NCBI RefSeq assembly: GCF_014698505.1 | Contig: NZ_JACJTD010000009.1 | Span: 1-64,000 of the forward strand | DNA from: Nostoc foliaceum FACHB-393 | Lineage (GTDB): Bacteria; Cyanobacteriota; Cyanobacteriia; Cyanobacteriales; Nostocaceae | Direction of reading: 5' to 3' | DNA: 64,000 nucleotides | Shown: piece after piece, positions 45,344 through 55,849 of the stretch | Layout: each line of letters opens with the position of its first letter | How positions within the stretch are numbered: position 1 is the stretch's first letter | Translations under genes and position numbers: made by a program | The notes under the pieces: generated by a model | What the model was told of the DNA's origin: nothing | Database searches by the model: none | The model's input: only the letters and a program-made list of their open reading frames with translations

Positions 45344-46573
45344 ATGAAAATTCAAAAACTAATTACAGAAGCACTTAGCTTACCTAATGATGCTATTTCC
45401 TATCATGTTAGTCAGCAGTTAGCAGCTATTTACCCAAAAAAAACATTGCTAGGAAGTAATGATAGTTCGTTTAATTTAGAAAAGTACGCTGAGGCAAACC
45501 TCTGCAAAATTCAATATGATACTCATATCCATAACCAAATCCTCACTGGTTGGAATGGTATGGAGAACGAGATTTACAATTTTACTGAAAATGCCAGTTT
45601 TGAAGTTTCATGGCAAGGAGAAAAACTTAATGTACTTTTAATGAGTTGGCATGAAGGTTATTGCAAAACTCGCCATTTTTGGATTTTAGCTAACAGCACA
45701 AAATTAGCTAAAAACTTTTTCGCCGCAGTTTGTGATTGGAACTCAGAAATTCGTGATGAACTTTTAGTTTTTGAAGATGGGTACTGGAATAAAAACCCAG
45801 AGTTGTTTCAATCTATTCAAAGCGCAAATTTTGATAATCTCGTCTTGCATAGCACTCTGAAACAAGACATTCAAGATGACCTGATAACCTTCTTTGCATC
45901 CCGCGAAACTTACACAAATTATAGTGTTCCTTGGAAACGTGGTATTTTATTAATTGGCTCGCCTGGGAATGGTAAAACCCATACAGTTAAAGCATTAATT
46001 AATCAAATGCAGCAGCCTTGTTTATATGTTAAAAGCTTTAAATCTGAGTATGCAACTGATAGCGAAAATATCCGTAATGTATTCAAACAGGCACGGCAGT
46101 CAGCCCCTTGTATTTTGGTATTAGAAGATATTGATTCTCTATTGAATGATGAAAATCGCTCTTTCTTTTTAAATGAACTTGATGGCTTTGCCTCTAATGA
46201 AGGAATTGTGACCATTGCAACCACTAATCATCCAGAACGTTTAGATTCAGCAATTAGCGATCGCCCCAGTCGCTTTGACCGCAAATATCATTTTGACTTG
46301 CCAGCTATCCCAGAACGAGAAGCCTACATCACATTATGGAATGATAAATTAAAAACTGCTATGGGCTTGTCTGAGCCGGCTGTGAGTCAGATGGTTGCAT
46401 TAACCGAAGGCTTTTCTTTTGCCTACCTCAAAGAACTATTTCTCTCGTCAATGATTCGTTGGATGGGAGCAATGGAAGATGGTGCGTTAGAGAAAATCAT
46501 GATTTCTCAAGTTGCAATTTTGCGAGAACAAATGATCAGCACAACTGTTAGCAGCAAAGATTTAGAAAACTAA
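45344..46573 (+). CDS. AAA family ATPase with uncharacterised N-terminal domain
   Basis: A 409-residue protein. The first 190 residues are an alpha/beta region I do not recognise (NLEKYAEANLCKIQYDTHIH ... HFWILANSTKLAKNFFAAVCDW). The AAA module follows: Walker A GSPGNGKT near residue 205, Walker B ILVLEDIDSLLND near 258, sensor-1 IVTIATTNHPERLD, and arginine finger region DRPSRFDRKYHF. The module resembles FtsH/BCS1-type remodelling ATPases rather than DNA-repair types. It has no membrane segment. It may remodel a protein complex, possibly of the neighbouring CHAT/exoprotein locus (inference). Confidence 0.83.
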   Translation: MKIQKLITEALSLPNDAISYHVSQQLAAIYPKKTLLGSNDSSFNLEKYAEANLCKIQYDTHIHNQILTGWNGMENEIYNFTENASFEVSWQGEKLNVLLMSWHEGYCKTRHFWILANSTKLAKNFFAAVCDWNSEIRDELLVFEDGYWNKNPELFQSIQSANFDNLVLHSTLKQDIQDDLITFFASRETYTNYSVPWKRGILLIGSPGNGKTHTVKALINQMQQPCLYVKSFKSEYATDSENIRNVFKQARQSAPCILVLEDIDSLLNDENRSFFLNELDGFASNEGIVTIATTNHPERLDSAISDRPSRFDRKYHFDLPAIPEREAYITLWNDKLKTAMGLSEPAVSQMVALTEGFSFAYLKELFLSSMIRWMGAMEDGALEKIMISQVAILREQMISTTVSSKDLEN

Positions 46574-46761
46574 AATCAAAGGAGAATTCAGGAGCGGAGC
46601 CGGAGACGCTCCGCCTCCTGTCAGAATCAATATTGCTGATACTTGAATTCTGAACAACTTTAGCAAAATCGGCGGCAGATTTTCTTGCAATACAGTTCAG
46701 TTAAGCATTTCTTTCTTCTCTTTCTTCTCTTCCTTTGCGCCTTACCCTTCTCTCCCAACTC

Positions 46762-47580
46762 TCAGGCTCTGGCAGAGTGGGATAATTCACTTCCTTTACC
46801 CTTGCGTCCTATAGGTAAACACATCGGTGTCCCCACAACTGGGTCAAGAATAATTCGACACTTCAATCCAAAAACCTCCTGAACCATTTCTTGAGTCATG
46901 ACTAGCTCTGGTTCGCCAGCAGCAAAAATTCGACCATCTTTAACTGCAACTAAGTAATCAGCATAACGACAAGCCTGATTTAAATCATGCAGCACCATCA
47001 CAATTGTTCGCCCCTGAGTTTGGTTCAACTCATACAACAAATCCAAAATCTCTATTTGGTGGGTCAAATCCAAAAAAGTAGTCGGTTCATCTAAAAGTAA
47101 AATATCTGTATCTTGCGCTAGTGCCATTGCAATCCAAGCTCTCTGTCGTTGTCCACCAGACAAAGTATCTAATCCTCTATCTGCTAATTCCAACAAATCT
47201 GTAATTAAGAGTGCCTGCTGTACGATTTTTTCATCTTTTGCCGACCACTGCTGCAACCAATTTTGATAAGGGTAACGCCCTTGTGCTACTAAATCTTGTA
47301 CTGTTAACCCTTCCGGTGCTACTGGCCCTTGGGGTAAAATACCTAACTGCTGCGCTACTTCTTTAGTGGAAAGATTAAAAATAGACGTTCCATCAAGATA
47401 GACATTACCGCCACAGGGTTTAAGCAATCTTGCCAAACCTCTTAACAACGTTGATTTACCACAACCATTAGCACCAACTAAAGCACTAATTTGTCCGTTA
47501 GGGATTGCCAAATTCAGGTCACGGATAATCAGCGCACCATCGTAGGCTAAAGACAGATTTTTGGTTGACAGTCCTTTCAT
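46762..47580 (-). CDS. fecE: Iron(III)-siderophore/cobalamin-type ABC transporter ATPase
   Basis: The ATPase of a FecCDE/FhuBC-class importer, 272 residues. Walker A is [11 protein letters not shown], the signature [15 protein letters not shown], Walker [13 protein letters not shown], and the switch histidine is in [15 protein letters not shown]. It lies 18 bases downstream of the second permease gene, at the end of a three-gene operon. The most likely cargo is a ferric siderophore (hydroxamate or citrate type), but cobalamin cannot be excluded. No binding protein or TonB-dependent receptor gene is seen in the window. Confidence 0.88.
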   Translation of the reverse strand: MKGLSTKNLSLAYDGALIIRDLNLAIPNGQISALVGANGCGKSTLLRGLARLLKPCGGNVYLDGTSIFNLSTKEVAQQLGILPQGPVAPEGLTVQDLVAQGRYPYQNWLQQWSAKDEKIVQQALLITDLLELADRGLDTLSGGQRQRAWIAMALAQDTDILLLDEPTTFLDLTHQIEILDLLYELNQTQGRTIVMVLHDLNQACRYADYLVAVKDGRIFAAGEPELVMTQEMVQEVFGLKCRIILDPVVGTPMCLPIGRKGKGSELSHSARA

Positions 47581-47598
47581 AGGTGATATTTCTCAGCT

Positions 47599-48639
47599 TT
47601 ATTTTTTGCGATTACGAATTAATAAATAAAGAAAATAAGGAGCGCCAACAGCAGCAGTTACCACCCCACAAGGAAGTTCAATAGGTGCAAATAGCGTTCT
47701 TCCTAGCAAGTCTGCCATAACAACAATCACTCCCCCCAACAGTGCGGAGGTAGGAACTAAGCTTTCATGGGTTGCACCTACCAACTGTCGTCCTAAATGG
47801 GGTGCGATTAAACCAACAAAACCAATATTTCCGGCGGTGGCAACTCCTGCACCTGCTAAAGCTACACCCACCAGCACCAGTAAACCACGTTGCCATTCCA
47901 CCTGGCTACCTAGACTTTTGGCGACATCATCTCCTAAGTTAAGAGCGTTCAAATGCCTTGCTAGTGTCAAAGCCATAGGCACAAAAACAATTAACCAAGG
48001 TAGTAAGGAAAAGACTTGCTCCCAAGTCCGGCCGTAGACGCTCCCAGCTAACCAAACCAAAGCATTACTAACGTCATAAATTTCGCCAAAGGTAATCATC
48101 AAGCTGGTTATGGCACTGGCGATCGCAGATAAACCAACACCCATTAAAATTAATAGAATCGGGGAACTACCGTTATTCCAAGCTAGCGAGTAAATTAAAA
48201 TTGCCATTAGCAAAGCACCAGCAAAGGCTGATAGAGGCAATGTGTAAATTGGTGCTGATGGAAATAGTACAATTACTGTAACTGCCGCCAGACTCGCCCC
48301 AGCATTGATGCCAATAATACCAGGGTCTGCCAATGGATTGCGTGTCAGTCCTTGAAAGATAGTCCCAGAAATTGCCAGCGCCATCCCTACCATAAAAGCT
48401 ACAAGGGTGCGGGGTAGACGGAGATTCTGAATCACGAATGAATGGTCTGGATTTCCTGTATCTAAACCCAATATAGTTTTCACGATATCTAAAGGCGAGA
48501 TTGGATATTCACCCCGCCCTACATTCATCACTATCGCCGCTGCGATCGCTACTGCCAAACATAGCAGTATGATTGGTACACGTCGGTCGATGCGGAAAGA
48601 TATCGCTTGGGAACGAATGACTAGCCAATCAAAACTCAT
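47599..48639 (-). CDS. fecD: FecCD family ABC permease
   Basis: A 346-residue inner-membrane permease with about nine to ten helices of the FecCD/BtuC family. The signature [34 protein letters not shown] is present, as is [19 protein letters not shown], which forms the coupling region with the ATPase. Its start overlaps the stop of the first permease gene by four bases (ATGA), indicating translational coupling. It forms a heterodimer with the first permease. Confidence 0.87.
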   Translation of the reverse strand: MSFDWLVIRSQAISFRIDRRVPIILLCLAVAIAAAIVMNVGRGEYPISPLDIVKTILGLDTGNPDHSFVIQNLRLPRTLVAFMVGMALAISGTIFQGLTRNPLADPGIIGINAGASLAAVTVIVLFPSAPIYTLPLSAFAGALLMAILIYSLAWNNGSSPILLILMGVGLSAIASAITSLMITFGEIYDVSNALVWLAGSVYGRTWEQVFSLLPWLIVFVPMALTLARHLNALNLGDDVAKSLGSQVEWQRGLLVLVGVALAGAGVATAGNIGFVGLIAPHLGRQLVGATHESLVPTSALLGGVIVVMADLLGRTLFAPIELPCGVVTAAVGAPYFLYLLIRNRKK

Positions 48640-49667
48640 TTTTTCACCTTTGATTTAGCTAGGTATACAAAAAAAGGAGCGCCAACTATTGCTGTCATTA
48701 CACCCACAGGTAACTCCTGCGGTTTGAGCAATACACGGGCGGCAATGTCTGCAACCAAGAGTAAAATAGCACCCAAAACTGCACAATAAGGTAATATCCA
48801 ACGGTAATCGGCTTTAATGTAAAATCTCACTATATGGGGAACGACTAAACCAATGAAGCCGATTGGCCCTGCAAGAGCGACGGAACTTCCTGCTAGTAAG
48901 ACTACGCTGATAGCGGTAAATATTTTTATCCAAGCTGTCTGTTGACCCAACCCTTTGGCGACATCTTCACCTAAACTCATAGTGGTAATTTGTCTGCCGA
49001 GGGCAAAAGCTATTACTAATCCGATGCCGACGAAAGGTAGTAGTTGTAAGAATAAATTAAAATCTCGACCAGATAACGAACCAGCTAACCAAAATCTAAC
49101 TTGTTCGAGGGTTTGTTGACTGACAATGAGGATACCGGTGGTGAAGGAAGAAATCAGAGCAGTTAACGCCGCTCCTGCTACTGTCAGATTCAGTGGGGTG
49201 GCTCCTCCCCGTCCCAGAGAACCAAGGATGTAAACTAACACCGCTGTTACTCCCGCGCCCAGAAATGCCACAAGGGCGTAAACACTTAGGGATGAGCTGC
49301 CAAAAACAAAAATTGCCACAACGACAAAAAGGGCGGCTCCCGACTCAATACCTAAAATACCTGGATCTGCTAAGGGGTTTCGCGTCAAACCCTGCATCAA
49401 TGCTCCCGATACAGCAAGGGCTGAACCTACAAGGATAGCAATTAGCGATCGCGGTAATCTCACAGTCTGAATAACTAAGTGATCATAGGAACCATCAAAG
49501 GCTATAAAAGATGTCAAAATCTTGCTAACAGGTATTTCTGCTGCACCTAGCGTCACACTGTATACTAAACAAATTAGCAGCATACACAGTCCAAAAACCA
49601 GACCAAATAAGGCTGTAATTGGTGGCTTTTTCAATTCTCTAAGTGATACTGTGGTCGCTTTTATCAT
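48636..49667 (-). CDS. fecC: FecCD family ABC permease
   Basis: The first permease of the operon, 343 residues from the ATG at 49667 ([12 protein letters not shown]); the frame extends upstream to 49733. It shows the same conserved regions: [34 protein letters not shown] and [19 protein letters not shown]. The pairing of two FecCD permeases with one ATPase is typical of ferric siderophore importers. Such operons are usually iron-repressed by Fur; I could not identify a clear Fur box upstream by eye. Confidence 0.87.
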   Translation of the reverse strand: MIKATTVSLRELKKPPITALFGLVFGLCMLLICLVYSVTLGAAEIPVSKILTSFIAFDGSYDHLVIQTVRLPRSLIAILVGSALAVSGALMQGLTRNPLADPGILGIESGAALFVVVAIFVFGSSSLSVYALVAFLGAGVTAVLVYILGSLGRGGATPLNLTVAGAALTALISSFTTGILIVSQQTLEQVRFWLAGSLSGRDFNLFLQLLPFVGIGLVIAFALGRQITTMSLGEDVAKGLGQQTAWIKIFTAISVVLLAGSSVALAGPIGFIGLVVPHIVRFYIKADYRWILPYCAVLGAILLLVADIAARVLLKPQELPVGVMTAIVGAPFFVYLAKSKVKK

Positions 49668-49733
49668 TATCCTGCCATTATTTGAAAATATTACGCTCTG
49701 CTGGTAGGTTGTTTTTTCAATAGGCACTCTCAA

Positions 49734-50170
49734 TATTTAACAGCTTTTTAATCATTGGAGTTGATAATCTTTCTTGATAAATATATAGATTACACGATCG
49801 CGTAGTCTTTTCCAGATTTTTTAAACGGAATAAAGGATACCGTTCCAGCTTTGATATACTTTCTCAACAAAGTGGTATTGTTAGATCAACTTAAATCTGC
49901 TTTGTCAAAGTCACTTGCGTGCAGCTTTACCTTGTTATCAAGAGGCTGCTCTAAGGATTACCAAGAAATAAATCACTACTACTTGTGGGGCGGACAAGAT
50001 GTCCACCCTTATTGAGGGTCTGGCTCTTTGGCCTACCCCACAAAAAGAGTTGGATGTTTTTTTATTTGGAAGTTCCTTTGCAGATGTGCAGAAGGGCAAA
50101 GGGAAAACTCTTCTCCCCTGCTTGTTCTTTGACCAATAGCAGTTTCAGTCACCAGGCGTTACATCTGTAA
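49734..50170. other. Divergent intergenic region
   Basis: No gene is seen. It must contain promoters for the fec operon and the acylase gene. A dispersed repeat (TTGTGGGGCGGACAAGATGT then CCACCC) lies at about 49983-50010. The last 100 bases are a purine-rich low-complexity stretch typical of intergenic repeats. Confidence 0.5.
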
Positions 50171-52288
50171 ATGGTGGTGTTCATGAGGATTGATCTTTTA
50201 CTTAGGGTTTACAAAAGAAAATCAATACGCGTTTTACCCTTAATACTCAGTTTCATAATGGTTTTGTTTGTCGGAAGCAGCACCGTAGCTGTACCAACAA
50301 AATCCACAGAGATATTATGGGATACCTATGGTGTGCCGCACATCTACGGCAAAGATGAGCGGAGTGCATTTTATGCCTTTGGTTGGGCACAAATGCAAAG
50401 TCATGGAGATTTGCTTTTGCGTCTCTATGGTCAAGCACGGGGACGCGCCGCCGAATATTGGGGAGAGGAATACCTAGAGTCAGATCGTTGGGTACAGACT
50501 GCGGGAGTACCAGAACGCGCTCGTTCTTGGTACAAAGCACAGAGTCCAACTTTTCGTAGTTATCTTGATGCTTTTGCCACTGGGATCAATGCTTATGCAA
50601 AACAAAATCCTAACTTGATTGATGATCAAGTTGAGGCGGTGCTACCAGTCAAGGCAGAAGATGTCATGGCTCACTTACATCGGGTGCTCAATTTCACCTT
50701 TGTAGTCAATCCAGAGGAAGTATTAGATCTGAGCAAAGAAAAATTGCAAGCAGGATCTAATGGTTGGGCGATCGCACCAAGTCATTCTGCTAATGGGAAT
50801 GCAATGTTGCTAGCAAACCCACACTTACCTTGGTCAGATTTATTTTTGTGGTATGAAGCCCAAATCACCGCACCAGGAATTGATGCTTATGGAGCAACAC
50901 TTGTAGGTATTCCTGTATTAGCGATCGCCTTTAACAACAACTTAGGTTGGACTCACACAGTTAACACCTATGATGGTTGGGATCTTTATGAACTCACACT
51001 GGGAGGTAATGGGTACCGCTTTGATGACAAAGTTCGTAATTTCCAGACAAAAACCCTCTCCTTGAAGGTGAAACAGAAAGATGGCCCCTTGCAAGAGCAA
51101 CCATTAGTAGTAAAAAGTTCTGTTCATGGGCCTGTAATAGCTGAGAAAGCAGGTAAAGCCGTGGCGCTGAGAGTTGCAGGTCTTGACCGGCCAGGCGTAC
51201 TCCAGCAATGGTGGGATATGGCACGAGCAAACAACCTTAGCCAGTTCCAAGCCGTACTTAAGCGCTTGCAACTACCAATGTTTACGGTGATGTATGCAGA
51301 TCGAGAAGGGCATATTATGCACCTATTCAATGGTCAAGTTCCAGTGCGCTCTAAGGGTGATTTTGAATACTGGCAAAGCATAATCCCAGGCAATACATCT
51401 AAAACCTTGTGGACAAAAATTCATCCTTACCAAGATTTACCGCGCATAGTTGACCCTAAGAGTGGCTGGTTACAAAATACAAATGATCCACCTTGGACAA
51501 CTACCTTTCCAGCCGCCATTAAAGCAGATAATTACCCACCTTACATGGCACCTCGTTTTATGGATTTCCGCTCCCAACGTTCTGTAAGGATGTTGGCTGA
51601 GGATGACAAAATCTCTTTTGATGAAATGGTTGCATACAAGCACTCTACCCGTATGGAACTGGCTGATCGGATTTTGGATGATTTAATTCCAGCTGCACGC
51701 AAGTACGGTCAGGACGTAGGGCAAAAAGCAGCCAATGTCCTAGAAGCCTGGGATCGGCAAGCCAATGCAGATAGTCGCGGGGCCGTATTATTTGCCTTTT
51801 GGGTACAACAGATGGACTTAGATAAGGCCTTTAGTAAACCCTGGAATGAAAATTCTCCACGCACCACACCCGATGGTTTAGCTAATCCTGAAAGTGCAGT
51901 TGCAACTCTGCAAGCAGTCGCAGCAGAGGTAGAAAAGACCTATGGGGCGCTTGATGTACCGTGGGGACAGGTTTTTCGGCTAAAATTGGGTGATAAGGAT
52001 TTGCCTAGTAATGGTGGGGATGGCAACCTGGGAATTTTCCGTGTACTGAATTCTGCTCCAGGAGAAAATGGTCAGTTCCAAGCCTTTGCAGGTGATTCCT
52101 ATGTGGCTGCAATTGAATTTTCTAACCCTGTACGGGCAATGGCACTCACCAGCTACGGTAATGCATCTCAACCCGGATCGCCTCACATTGGCGATCAGTT
52201 ACAGATGTTTGCTAACAAAAAGTTGCGTCCTGTATGGCGATCGCGCTCAGATATTCTTGCTCATCTAGAAGAACGTAAAATATTCTGA
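50171..52288 (+). CDS. Penicillin/acyl-homoserine-lactone acylase family protein
   Basis: An N-terminal-nucleophile amidohydrolase. A signal anchor ([20 protein letters not shown]) is followed by the alpha-chain start [34 protein letters not shown]. The autocleavage site is Gly195-Ser196 in [11 protein letters not shown], with Ser196 the predicted catalytic nucleophile of the beta chain. The protein of about 705 residues matches the family in full. It acts in the periplasm. Anabaena PCC 7120 has a related acylase (AiiC) that degrades acyl-homoserine lactones, so quorum-signal or fatty-amide hydrolysis is a fair guess. Substrate remains open. Confidence 0.87.
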   Translation: MVVFMRIDLLLRVYKRKSIRVLPLILSFIMVLFVGSSTVAVPTKSTEILWDTYGVPHIYGKDERSAFYAFGWAQMQSHGDLLLRLYGQARGRAAEYWGEEYLESDRWVQTAGVPERARSWYKAQSPTFRSYLDAFATGINAYAKQNPNLIDDQVEAVLPVKAEDVMAHLHRVLNFTFVVNPEEVLDLSKEKLQAGSNGWAIAPSHSANGNAMLLANPHLPWSDLFLWYEAQITAPGIDAYGATLVGIPVLAIAFNNNLGWTHTVNTYDGWDLYELTLGGNGYRFDDKVRNFQTKTLSLKVKQKDGPLQEQPLVVKSSVHGPVIAEKAGKAVALRVAGLDRPGVLQQWWDMARANNLSQFQAVLKRLQLPMFTVMYADREGHIMHLFNGQVPVRSKGDFEYWQSIIPGNTSKTLWTKIHPYQDLPRIVDPKSGWLQNTNDPPWTTTFPAAIKADNYPPYMAPRFMDFRSQRSVRMLAEDDKISFDEMVAYKHSTRMELADRILDDLIPAARKYGQDVGQKAANVLEAWDRQANADSRGAVLFAFWVQQMDLDKAFSKPWNENSPRTTPDGLANPESAVATLQAVAAEVEKTYGALDVPWGQVFRLKLGDKDLPSNGGDGNLGIFRVLNSAPGENGQFQAFAGDSYVAAIEFSNPVRAMALTSYGNASQPGSPHIGDQLQMFANKKLRPVWRSRSDILAHLEERKIF

Positions 52289-52432
52289 GGATTCTGGGGA
52301 GACAGCTATGAAAGATCAGATTACCAAATATCAGGCTACTGAGCTACTACTGTTTCCCCAGAATCTTATTCTGTCTGTACAAGAGTTGAAAAATTGAGAG
52401 ATATCCACGTTTCATTTCGGATTGCTATAGTA

Positions 52433-53443
52433 CTAATTGCTAGTTTTTCGTTTTCTCTGGAGGTTATAAGAAATGTCAAAAACTGATTTATTACCCATCA
52501 CATAGTATTGAATTCGACGTTTGATAATATTGTTAAATCGGGAAAGAAAATCATAAAAAAAGGATGGGTTTTTCCTCATTTGTGTTAATGCCTTTAACCA
52601 TTTTCCTTGTTTGATAGGCTCTACAACTTGAGAATAAGCTAGATTTTTTTTATAGACTTCAAGATTATAAAAAAGAGCACGCATTAAAGCTGGATTGTTT
52701 TTCACAGCTTCTTGTTGCATGAAAGAATTAGTAGCTTTGCAATATTGATTTAGACGTAACAATGGGCTTTTATATACAAGAGAACCGGGGCGTGAACGGT
52801 AGAAATAATAGGGTTTTGGCACAAGAAAAAAGCGAGCACCATTGATTAAGCATTTCATGTCAAGCCAAAAGTCCTCAGCTATGCTGACAGTTTCGTCGTA
52901 CAAAATGCCATGCTTAATCAGAAATTTTCGTTTAAATATAGGCTTGCTTAAACCAAGATGTAACCCTGGTTTTCCATAGACATCAGTTTCTACAAAAGAA
53001 ACTATATCTATTTGGAGAATTTTATCTATATGTTCTCCACTTTCTTCAATCAATGTACTCCAAGGAGATGTTGCACCATCTTTAATTAAATACAGATCAT
53101 CAGCAATCATATCTGCATTTGTTTCATCTGCCAGCAATACAAGCTTTTCTAATCTTTCGGGATCATACCAGTCATCTGAATCAAGAACAGCAATCCATTC
53201 TCCTTGGGCTGCTTTGAGGGCACGATTACGCGCAGCAGAAACCCCAAGGTTTTGTTGATTAACTATTTTGAGACGTTGGTCTGTAAAACTTTTAGCTACT
53301 TCTACAGTTTTGTCACTTGAACCATCATCGACAATGATAACTTCAATATCTTTGAGCGTTTGCTCCAAGGCTGACTCTATTGCCTTCGCAATATAAGCTT
53401 CAGTATTGTAAGCAGGGATAATGACAGATACTTTAGGATTCAC
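52433..53443 (-). CDS. GT2 family glycosyltransferase
   Basis: 336 residues, GT-A fold. VSVIIPAYNTEAYIAKAIESALEQT starts it, VDDGSSDKT binds the nucleotide, and LDSDDWYDPERLE carries the metal-binding DxD. The C-terminal region (about 230-336) is basic and partly helical. Members usually add sugars to exopolysaccharide or cell-envelope glycans. It stands alone, divergent from the P450 gene, with a very long upstream region. Donor and acceptor are unknown. Confidence 0.87.
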   Translation of the reverse strand: MNPKVSVIIPAYNTEAYIAKAIESALEQTLKDIEVIIVDDGSSDKTVEVAKSFTDQRLKIVNQQNLGVSAARNRALKAAQGEWIAVLDSDDWYDPERLEKLVLLADETNADMIADDLYLIKDGATSPWSTLIEESGEHIDKILQIDIVSFVETDVYGKPGLHLGLSKPIFKRKFLIKHGILYDETVSIAEDFWLDMKCLINGARFFLVPKPYYFYRSRPGSLVYKSPLLRLNQYCKATNSFMQQEAVKNNPALMRALFYNLEVYKKNLAYSQVVEPIKQGKWLKALTQMRKNPSFFYDFLSRFNNIIKRRIQYYVMGNKSVFDISYNLQRKRKTSN

Positions 53444-54224
53444 GACATTGAATTCCAGACTATGTAGGTGAGTGGGAAAATTTCAAAATATGTAACGAAA
53501 AGTTACCTCGACTGATTGAGTATCCTTTTTGACTCTCCCCCAGTAAAAAGGGATATTGTTACAAAAGGAATAACAGGATATTTTATACCTCTAGGAGCCT
53601 GAATAATAAGCATACAAACATAACTCTAACTATTTTTAGTTCCACCTTACATGGATAAAAAGTTGGGTTTTAACGCTTCTTTCATAATTTCCAAGTGCAT
53701 TATTTGATAATAATGCACTTGGAAATCATGCAAGCCTTTTCTTGTAAGCTTTTTAAGCTATTAAGCAATAAGTTTCAAGTATCAGATTCCCTAAAAGAGT
53801 CGATAGAACAATGTTTATTTACTTAGGCTCACTTCAACTATCGTACTTTTGTGTGATAAAGATATTACCAAGCTATGTGAAAGCTGTAACTTACTCGGTT
53901 GTAAATCTGACTTTTTTCCTTAAGTCTTAAAAGGGTTGGTCACAAGAGATTATAGAATAAGCACATCATATAGGCAACACCTTTGCTAATTTACCAGGGA
54001 TCAACGCCTGAAGAACCTGGGTAAATATGACCTAAAGGAGGAGGCTTGGCAAAATCTGGGCTAATAAAATAGGCATTTTTGGATCGGAAACTGCACTTAA
54101 TGCGAGAACTTTTCGGTTAACTGACAAAGTGTATTTACCAAAAAATCTCTCTATGTGATGAAGAATTCAATATTAATGGTGAATTAAGGTTCTTGAATAC
54201 ACACGAACCTAGAGGGTTTTTACT
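53444..54224. other. Long divergent intergenic region with a perfect hairpin
   Basis: About 780 bases without a gene separate the divergent glycosyltransferase and P450 genes. It holds the perfect inverted repeat at 53687-53726. GGAAAGAAATTT-type AT-rich DNA fills the rest. Two promoters must be present, but I cannot assign boxes with confidence. Confidence 0.55.
53687..53726. repeat. Perfect 18-bp inverted repeat
   Basis: Arms ATTTCCAAGTGCATTATT and its exact complement flank a TGAT loop. There is no T-run on either strand, so it is not a standard terminator. It could be an RNA element in a long 5' leader of the glycosyltransferase gene or the end of a mobile element. Confidence 0.9.
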
Positions 54225-55613
54225 ATGGCTCTCAATGTATTCGAGTTATCAGCACCACCTGTTAACTCTATTGTTGGACATTTATTTGAACTTGGACAAG
54301 ACCCATTAGGATTTCTTACCCGTTGTCGTGACTATGGTGATATTATTCCCCTACAGTTAGGGTTAACTCCGACTTTTTTAGTAACTAATCCTGAATACAT
54401 AGAAGAAGTTCTAAAAAACCGCAACGATTTTATTAAAAGCCGAGGCTTACGCGCCTTAAAAACCTTACTAGGAGAAGGGTTGTTAAGCGCAGAAGGAGAA
54501 TCCTGGTTTTGGCAACGTCGTCTTGCCCAACCAGTATTTCACCAAAAACGGATTAATGGATATAGCCAAATAATGGTAGAGTACACCAACCGAATGCTTC
54601 AAACTTGGCACGATGGTGAAACTCATGACGTTCATGCAGATATGATGCATTTGACGCTGCAAATAGTTATGAAGTGCATATTTAGCACTGATGTAGATGC
54701 AGGAGAAACAAAAGTTGTTGCCAATGCACTAGATGTGGCAATGCAGTGGTTTGAAAGTAAGCGACGGCAGAATTTTCTGGTGTTGGAGTGGTTGCCAAGA
54801 CCTGAAAACATCCGTTATCGTCATGCCATTGCCCAAATGGATGAAGCTATCTACAAACTGATTCAAGAGCGTCGCAACAGTGGGGAAAAAACCAATGATT
54901 TGTTGACAATGCTAATGGAAGCGAAAGACGAACAAACTCTTCAGCAGATGGATGATAAACTGCTGCGAGATGAAGTCGCTACCTTGATGTTGGCAGGGCA
55001 TGAAACTACTGCAAATGCTTTATCCTGGACGTGGTTGCTCTTGGCACAAAATCCCGAAGTGCGTGAAAAATTAGAATTAGAGCTAAATCAAGTTCTGCAA
55101 GGAAAGTTACCAACACTCGAAGACCTTGGGCAGTTAGTTTATACACAGCAAATTATCAAAGAATCAATGCGATTATATCCTCCAGTCCCTCTCATGGGGC
55201 GGGAAGCAGCAGTAGATACCCAGATTGGTGAGTACGAAATTCCCCAAGGCATGGCAATCATGATTAGCCAATGGGTAATGCACCGTCATCCAAAGTATTT
55301 TGAGAATCCTGAAGCTTTTCAACCAGAACGTTGGACACAGGAGTTTGAAAAAGAACTTCCTAAAGGAGTATATATACCTTTTGGGGATGGACCAAGGATT
55401 TGTATTGGTAAAGGTTTTGCTCAGATGGAAGCGGCTTTGTTATTGGCGACTATTGCTCAACGCTTCCAAATAGATTTAGTGCCAGGATACCCAATCGTGC
55501 CACAGCCTTCAATCACCTTACGCCCGGAAAACGGGCTGAAGGTGCAACTCAAACAGATTGTGTCAAACGCTTCTAAAGACGGGAAACCTCAACACGTACA
55601 TACTTCTAATTAG
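54225..55613 (+). CDS. Cytochrome P450 (CYP110-like)
   Basis: A haem monooxygenase of 462 residues. The I-helix oxygen-binding motif is AGHETT (257-262), the K-helix is ESMR (313-316), the PERW motif is near 367-370, and the haem cysteine is C393 in FGDGPRICIGKGFAQ. The overall pattern fits the CYP110 group of filamentous cyanobacteria, which hydroxylate fatty acids, alkanes or terpenes. It has no N-terminal membrane anchor, as usual in bacteria. No redox partner gene is near. A strong hairpin at 55662-55710 follows. Confidence 0.93.
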   Translation: MALNVFELSAPPVNSIVGHLFELGQDPLGFLTRCRDYGDIIPLQLGLTPTFLVTNPEYIEEVLKNRNDFIKSRGLRALKTLLGEGLLSAEGESWFWQRRLAQPVFHQKRINGYSQIMVEYTNRMLQTWHDGETHDVHADMMHLTLQIVMKCIFSTDVDAGETKVVANALDVAMQWFESKRRQNFLVLEWLPRPENIRYRHAIAQMDEAIYKLIQERRNSGEKTNDLLTMLMEAKDEQTLQQMDDKLLRDEVATLMLAGHETTANALSWTWLLLAQNPEVREKLELELNQVLQGKLPTLEDLGQLVYTQQIIKESMRLYPPVPLMGREAAVDTQIGEYEIPQGMAIMISQWVMHRHPKYFENPEAFQPERWTQEFEKELPKGVYIPFGDGPRICIGKGFAQMEAALLLATIAQRFQIDLVPGYPIVPQPSITLRPENGLKVQLKQIVSNASKDGKPQHVHTSN

Positions 55614-55661
55614 CAGTAGCGAAAAAGATTTTAGGCAGTTATTGATCTCTTCCTCTAACCC

Positions 55662-55710
55662 ACGCCACTTGCTCCAGTTCGGGGTTTCGCCCAACTGGAG
55701 CAAGTGGCGT
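55662..55710. terminator. Long perfect hairpin after the P450 gene
   Basis: Arms ACGCCACTTGCTCCAGTT (55662-55679) and its exact complement (55693-55710) enclose a 13-base loop in which CGGG and CCC can pair further. It lies between convergent genes and could end transcription from both sides, although no T-run is present. Part of it (CACGCCACTTGCT) recurs at about 15331, so it is a dispersed repeat. Confidence 0.6.
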
Positions 55711-55849
55711 ATTGAAATATAAGAGGATGAATCACATCTCGTGGGATCTCGTGGGAAGATCAGGGTAAAATACCGCGGTACGCGACACCTGCTAAATTGG
55801 CTATACGACCTTAGCAGATGGGTGTTTAATTTATTTTGATTGTTTGAAA

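Noticed and set aside
46685-46882. 65-residue plus-strand ORF with a hydrophobic start
   Set aside because: Its second half is antisense to the conserved end of the fecE gene; the signal-like start is chance in T-rich DNA.
49734-49800. Fur box upstream of the fec operon
   Set aside because: AT-rich GATAAT-like bits are present, but no convincing 19-bp palindrome could be defended by eye.
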